This document shows, piece by piece, positions 10,304-13,489 of a stretch of 13,489 bases of DNA. Made by a program: the position numbers and the translations under genes. Source of the stretch: an uncultured Caulobacteraceae bacterium (GTDB lineage Bacteria > Pseudomonadota > Alphaproteobacteria > Caulobacterales > Caulobacteraceae); NCBI GenBank assembly GCA_946482375.1, contig CAMLRH010000036.1:1-13489 (forward strand), given 5' to 3'. How positions within the stretch are numbered: the stretch's first letter is position 1; every line of letters begins with the position of its first letter. Under the pieces are notes generated by a model. It was not told the origin of the DNA. It searched no databases and was given only the letters and a program-made list of their open reading frames with translations.

Positions 10304-12853
10304 TCAGTAGGTGAACGACAGGCCGACCCGGAACGAGCGGCCAAAGCTCTCCACTTCCGCGAAGCGACCCGGGTTGCCGAAGTAGTAGTAGTCGTCCGGG
10401 TTGTTGAGGTTGTTGCCTTCGGCAAAGACCTCGATCTGCTTGGTGATGTTGTAGCCGACCTTGGCGCTGATCGTGCCCAGCTCATCGAAGTAGATGTCGC
10501 TGTCGCCGCTTTCGTCACCCGTGTCGATCTCGTCGATGTAGGCCGAGCGGTAGCTGTAGGCGACCCGCGCCGAAAAGCCGTACTTCTCGTAGTAGACCTG
10601 AGCGCTGGCAATGCGCTCGGCCTGCTTGGGCAGCATGGTGTCGCCCGTGCGGCCAGGCACCTTCAGCTTGCCGTCGACGAAGGTCATGTTGGCGTTGACG
10701 CCAAGACCATCGAACGGCGAGGGCAGGAAGGTCAGCGGCTTCTGGAAGGCAAATTCCAGACCCGTGACTTCGGCTTCCGAGCCGTTGACGAAGGTCGAGA
10801 CCTGCGCGTCTTCGATGTCGATGCCGCCGAACGTGCCATCGGTTTCGAAAGTCGAGGCGAAGATCGGGTTGTCGATCTTCTTGTGGAAGAAGCCGACCGA
10901 GATGCCGCCCTCATCCGGGAAGTAGTATTCCAGCGAGGCGTCGAAGTTCACCGACTCCTGCGGTTGCAGGTCCGGGTTGCCGAGCGCGACCTCGTCACCA
11001 TCGATCGAGACCGTCGGAGCGAGCTGGAAGTATTCCGGCCGGCCGATGGCGGTCGTCACCGCGGCGCGGGCGACGAGGTCGGGGGTCACCTGGTACTTGA
11101 CGTTCACGCCCGGAAACCAGTCGGTGTAGCTGTAGCTGCCGAACTGGTTGTAGGTGTCGTCGACGCTGGCGTCCTCGGTAACGGCGATGGCCTTGCTGTC
11201 GCCCTCGGTCTTCTCGACGCGGATACCCGGAATGATGTTGAGCGGGCCCAGATCGAAGCTGCCCATGATGTAGGCGGCGGTGATCGTCTCGACGACCTTG
11301 TAGTCCTCACCGAGGCTCTCGATGATCTGGTCTTCTTCGCTGCTCTCGAACAGCTCCGGATTGTCGCCGAAGAAGTCCTTGAAGAGGTCGAAGTTGATCT
11401 TCGGACCGAAGGTGTAGGCGCCGTCCCAGTTGGTGGGCACGGTTTCTGTGACGAAGTCCGTCAGGAAGATCTGCGGACCCGCGCGCTCGAACACCTCGCC
11501 GGTGGCGTCGGTGAACTTGTCGCGGTGCAGGTACTTGGCGCCGAACTTGAGGAAGCCGTTGGGGCCAAACATCTCCATCGGCACTTTATAGTCGGCGCGG
11601 ACCTGGTTGAGGTCTTCCTCCGCCTCACGCGTCACATGCTTGTAGCTGCGGAAGCGGTAGCGGGCCGGATCGACGGCGTCGTCGCTGAGCACCAGGCTCT
11701 CCGGCTCCTTGGAGCCGTTCTCGAACGTGCCGGTGATGTCGGGGCCGTTGTAACGGAACTCGACCTCGTCGCGGATCGGGTCTTCCTTCTTCGCGAGCGA
11801 GTGCGTGGCCGCCACGCTCAGCGTGCCCGGTCCAACCTCGAAGTCGCCGCCGAGGGCCAGCGTGGTGGTGCTGGTCACTTCCTGGCGCTGGCGAACCAGA
11901 CGCCGGCCGGTCGCGCCCTCTTCGAACGCCCCGCCCGCAGCGGAAAGCTCGGAGTAGCTCTCCTCGTCTTCCGGGAAGAAGAAGCGGAAGCGGCTGCGCG
12001 TCTCTTCGTCGTCGAACTTCGAATACATCAGGCGCGCGTACATCTTCGCGGCGTCCGTCGGGCGCCAGTCGAAGTTGGCCACCGCACCCTGACGCACCCG
12101 CCAGGCCGGATCGTAGATGCGGCTGTCGATCTCTTCCGGCATGTCGAAGTCGCCGACTTCCATGCGGGCGCCGGCGAGGATGTCCTGCGAGTAGGACGGG
12201 CGCTTGGAGTAGTTCAGCGCCAGCACGAGGCCGAACTGACGGTCGGGGCCGAACAGGCCGCCGCCGGCGATGTCACCCTCGAAGCCGCGGTCATCGGTGT
12301 CGTCGTAGGTCGAGCCGGCCGCGCGGACGTTGAAGAAGCGGCGGCCCTTGTCGAAGGCGGTCAGGGTATTGATGTCGACCTGGCCGGCGATGGCGTTGGC
12401 GTCGAGGTCCGGCGTCAGCGACTTCACGACCGTGACCGAGCCGATCAGGGCCGAGGGAATGTCGTCCAGCTTCACGTTCCGCGACTCGGGCTCGGGAGCC
12501 GAGGCGGTCTGGCTGTTGATGGTCACGTTGGCGAGGTTCGGCTCGATCCCGCGGATGATCAGGTAGCGGCCTTCGCCCTTGTCGGTGGCGACCGAGACGC
12601 CCGGCAGGCGGCGGACCGCCTCGGCGACGTTCTGGTCGGGCAGCTTGCCGACGTCGTCGGCGGAGACGACTTCAACCGCCTGCACCGCCTCGCGCTTCTT
12701 CTCCAGCGACTCGCGGTCGGACGCGCGCTGGCCGGTGACGACGACTTCTTCGACTTCAGTGGCGTCCGCGGCTGCTTCCTGCGCCGCGACGCTCACAGGC
12801 GCCACCAGACAGGACGACAGCAGCAGCGCGCTGATTAGATACCTGGGCCCCAT
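10304..12853 (-). CDS. TonB-dependent outer-membrane receptor, probable phytate/inositol-phosphate uptake
   Basis: This 849-residue outer-membrane receptor uses TonB energy to import a ligand. It has a signal peptide (about 1-24, ending SVAA before QEAAAD), a TonB-box-like EEVVVTG (35-41) and a plug domain (about 55-165). The plug carries KLPDQNVAEAVRRLPGVSV, GEGRYLIIRGIEPNL and LTPDLDANAIAGQVDI, diagnostic of the Xanthomonas/Caulobacter receptor subfamily (TIGR01782-like). A beta-barrel follows with RPEYFQLAP and GNPDLQPQESVNFDASLEYYF, ending in the aromatic residue of SFTY. The ATG at 12853 follows GGGGAGGG. It is divergent from a beta-propeller phytase, a pairing reported before in phytate users, and sits beside the inositol genes. 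The ligand is therefore inferred to be phytate or a lower inositol phosphate. Receptor identity is firm; the ligand is not shown by sequence. Confidence 0.9.
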   Translation of the reverse strand: MGPRYLISALLLSSCLVAPVSVAAQEAAADATEVEEVVVTGQRASDRESLEKKREAVQAVEVVSADDVGKLPDQNVAEAVRRLPGVSVATDKGEGRYLIIRGIEPNLANVTINSQTASAPEPESRNVKLDDIPSALIGSVTVVKSLTPDLDANAIAGQVDINTLTAFDKGRRFFNVRAAGSTYDDTDDRGFEGDIAGGGLFGPDRQFGLVLALNYSKRPSYSQDILAGARMEVGDFDMPEEIDSRIYDPAWRVRQGAVANFDWRPTDAAKMYARLMYSKFDDEETRSRFRFFFPEDEESYSELSAAGGAFEEGATGRRLVRQRQEVTSTTTLALGGDFEVGPGTLSVAATHSLAKKEDPIRDEVEFRYNGPDITGTFENGSKEPESLVLSDDAVDPARYRFRSYKHVTREAEEDLNQVRADYKVPMEMFGPNGFLKFGAKYLHRDKFTDATGEVFERAGPQIFLTDFVTETVPTNWDGAYTFGPKINFDLFKDFFGDNPELFESSEEDQIIESLGEDYKVVETITAAYIMGSFDLGPLNIIPGIRVEKTEGDSKAIAVTEDASVDDTYNQFGSYSYTDWFPGVNVKYQVTPDLVARAAVTTAIGRPEYFQLAPTVSIDGDEVALGNPDLQPQESVNFDASLEYYFPDEGGISVGFFHKKIDNPIFASTFETDGTFGGIDIEDAQVSTFVNGSEAEVTGLEFAFQKPLTFLPSPFDGLGVNANMTFVDGKLKVPGRTGDTMLPKQAERIASAQVYYEKYGFSARVAYSYRSAYIDEIDTGDESGDSDIYFDELGTISAKVGYNITKQIEVFAEGNNLNNPDDYYYFGNPGRFAEVESFGRSFRVGLSFTY

Positions 12854-13142
12854 GGCGCCCTCCCCGTTCTCTGTTGTTGCGGCCCGGACGTGATTCTCCC
12901 GTCGGGCCGATGGCGCACATTACGAACAGATTTTCCATTCCGCAACCAAAATAGAAATTCTCTTGCACGAGCGCCTTCGAACGATATTTTCCATCCATCC
13001 GCCGGCTGCGGCGGAGACCGTGTAGCCTGCCAAGCTGACGCTTTGATGACGCCGCGGGCATGGATGGCGTCAGGCGCGGTGACGCTTGATGGAGCCAAGG
13101 ACCGCGACGGGCGGACCGTAAAGATCTTCGAGGGACCTGCAG
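12854..13142. promoter_or_regulatory. Divergent control region between TonB receptor and phytase
   Basis: No gene is supported here; short open frames have no family resemblance. The half nearer the receptor is AT-rich for this genome. It holds two imperfect copies of a 19-base element (12923-12941 and 12978-12996), each starting CGAAC and containing ATTTTCCAT, plus an AAATAGAA between them (12949-12956). The half nearer the phytase holds three same-strand TGACGC copies (13036, 13047, 13080) and one inverted copy (13067-13072). Ribosome binding sites close both ends: GGGGAGGG for the receptor and GAGGG for the phytase. No clear -35/-10 pair was found. Confidence 0.5.
12923..12996. repeat. Pair of 19-base direct repeats upstream of the receptor
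   Basis: Copies at 12923-12941 and 12978-12996 share CGAAC at the start, ATTTTCCAT in the middle and TCC at the end, with a one-base shift between blocks. Their spacing is 55 bases, about five helical turns. The first contains AGAT-N6-TTCC (12928-12941), six of eight matches to the GGAA-N6-TTCC element. They are probable operators for a regulator of the receptor. Confidence 0.45.
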
Positions 13143-13489
13143 ATGATGATGACCGTTAAGCGCGCGCTCCTGGTGACCGCCTGCATTGCCGCTGTTGCGA
13201 CCAGCGGCTGCGCCGGCCGCCCCCTGACCGGCGAGGAGACCGACGCCTCCGACGCCGCGCGCATGCTGGTGGGCGCTGGAACGCCTGTTCCCGCCTCGGG
13301 CGAGACCATCGCCGTCGGCACCGCCAACGCCGACGCCGCCGACGATCCGGCCATCTGGGTCGATCCGGCCGATTCTTCACGAGTGGTGCTGTTCGGCACC
13401 GACAAGAAGGCAGGGCTCTATGCCTATGACCTGTCGGGCGCGGTGCTGCAGAACCTGCCGGGCGGCAACCCCAACAACGTCGACCTGCG
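13143..13489 (+). CDS. Beta-propeller phytase (3-phytase), lipoprotein, N-terminal part
   Basis: Phytases of this family release phosphate from inositol hexakisphosphate with calcium in a six-bladed propeller. Only the first 115 codons are present; the gene runs off the right edge. After a short basic start and hydrophobic segment comes ATSGC, a plausible lipobox with Cys23, suggesting a lipoprotein exported across the inner membrane. Cys14 also sits in a lipobox-like context but leaves too short a signal. The catalytic domain begins near 65 with DDPAIWVDP (67-75), GTDKKAGLYAYDLSG (85-99) and NPNNVDL (109-115), matching the start of Bacillus beta-propeller phytases. ATG codons at 13143, 13146 and 13149 are all possible; GAGGG upstream favours the first. 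It is divergent from the TonB receptor, supporting a shared role in phytate use. Family call strong; substrate specificity inferred. Confidence 0.88.
   Translation, partial: MMMTVKRALLVTACIAAVATSGCAGRPLTGEETDASDAARMLVGAGTPVPASGETIAVGTANADAADDPAIWVDPADSSRVVLFGTDKKAGLYAYDLSGAVLQNLPGGNPNNVDL

Noticed and set aside
10883..12838. Plus-strand open frame of 651 residues opposite the TonB receptor
   Set aside because: The receptor on the other strand has signal peptide, plug and barrel motifs; this frame has none and no ribosome binding site of note.
13034..13053. Canonical PhoB box before the phytase
   Set aside because: The 11-base period fits, but only about half of the consensus bases match, so I report the repeat cluster without calling a Pho box.

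Overview
The window looks like part of a chromosome from a GC-rich alphaproteobacterium. Caulobacterales (Caulobacter, Phenylobacterium or Brevundimonas relatives) fits best. The clues are the compact iolC-D-E-B-A order beside an RpiR-type regulator and an inositol-dehydrogenase-like gene, the kinase-DUF2090 fusion form of IolC, and a TonB-dependent receptor of the Xanthomonas/Caulobacter type. The genus is an inference; no marker gene is present.

Layout, left to right. Positions 1-35 hold the first codons of a minus-strand gene that leaves the window, possibly an IclR-type regulator. Positions 36-150 are non-coding, with a hairpin, a direct repeat, an AT-rich inverted repeat and an operator-like site. 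Positions 151-7144 are one minus-strand operon, transcribed iolC, iolD, iolE, iolB, iolA, with genes overlapping or nearly touching. Next come a minus-strand RpiR-family regulator (7234-8082), a divergent control region (8083-8215), and two tandem plus-strand Gfo/Idh/MocA dehydrogenases (8216-9202 and 9211-10188). A strong hairpin terminator lies at 10218-10246. A minus-strand TonB-dependent receptor follows (10304-12853). After a 289-base divergent intergenic region, the N-terminus of a plus-strand beta-propeller phytase lipoprotein starts at 13143 and runs off the right edge.

Together the genes read as a phytate-to-inositol route. Phytase would strip phosphates from inositol hexakisphosphate outside the inner membrane. 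The TonB receptor would bring phytate or a product across the outer membrane. A dehydrogenase (IolG) then oxidises myo-inositol to 2-keto-inositol. IolE, IolD and IolB turn that into 2-deoxy-5-keto-gluconate. The IolC kinase domain phosphorylates it, the fused DUF2090 domain probably cleaves it to DHAP and malonate semialdehyde, and IolA makes acetyl-CoA. No inner-membrane inositol transporter is in the window.

The most interesting non-coding signal is a GGAA-N6-TTCC-like element. It is perfect between the regulator and the dehydrogenases, and near-matches lie upstream of iolC, the TonB receptor and the left-edge gene. This suggests that one regulator could coordinate phytate uptake with inositol breakdown. 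The assignment rests on reading by eye and has not been computed.
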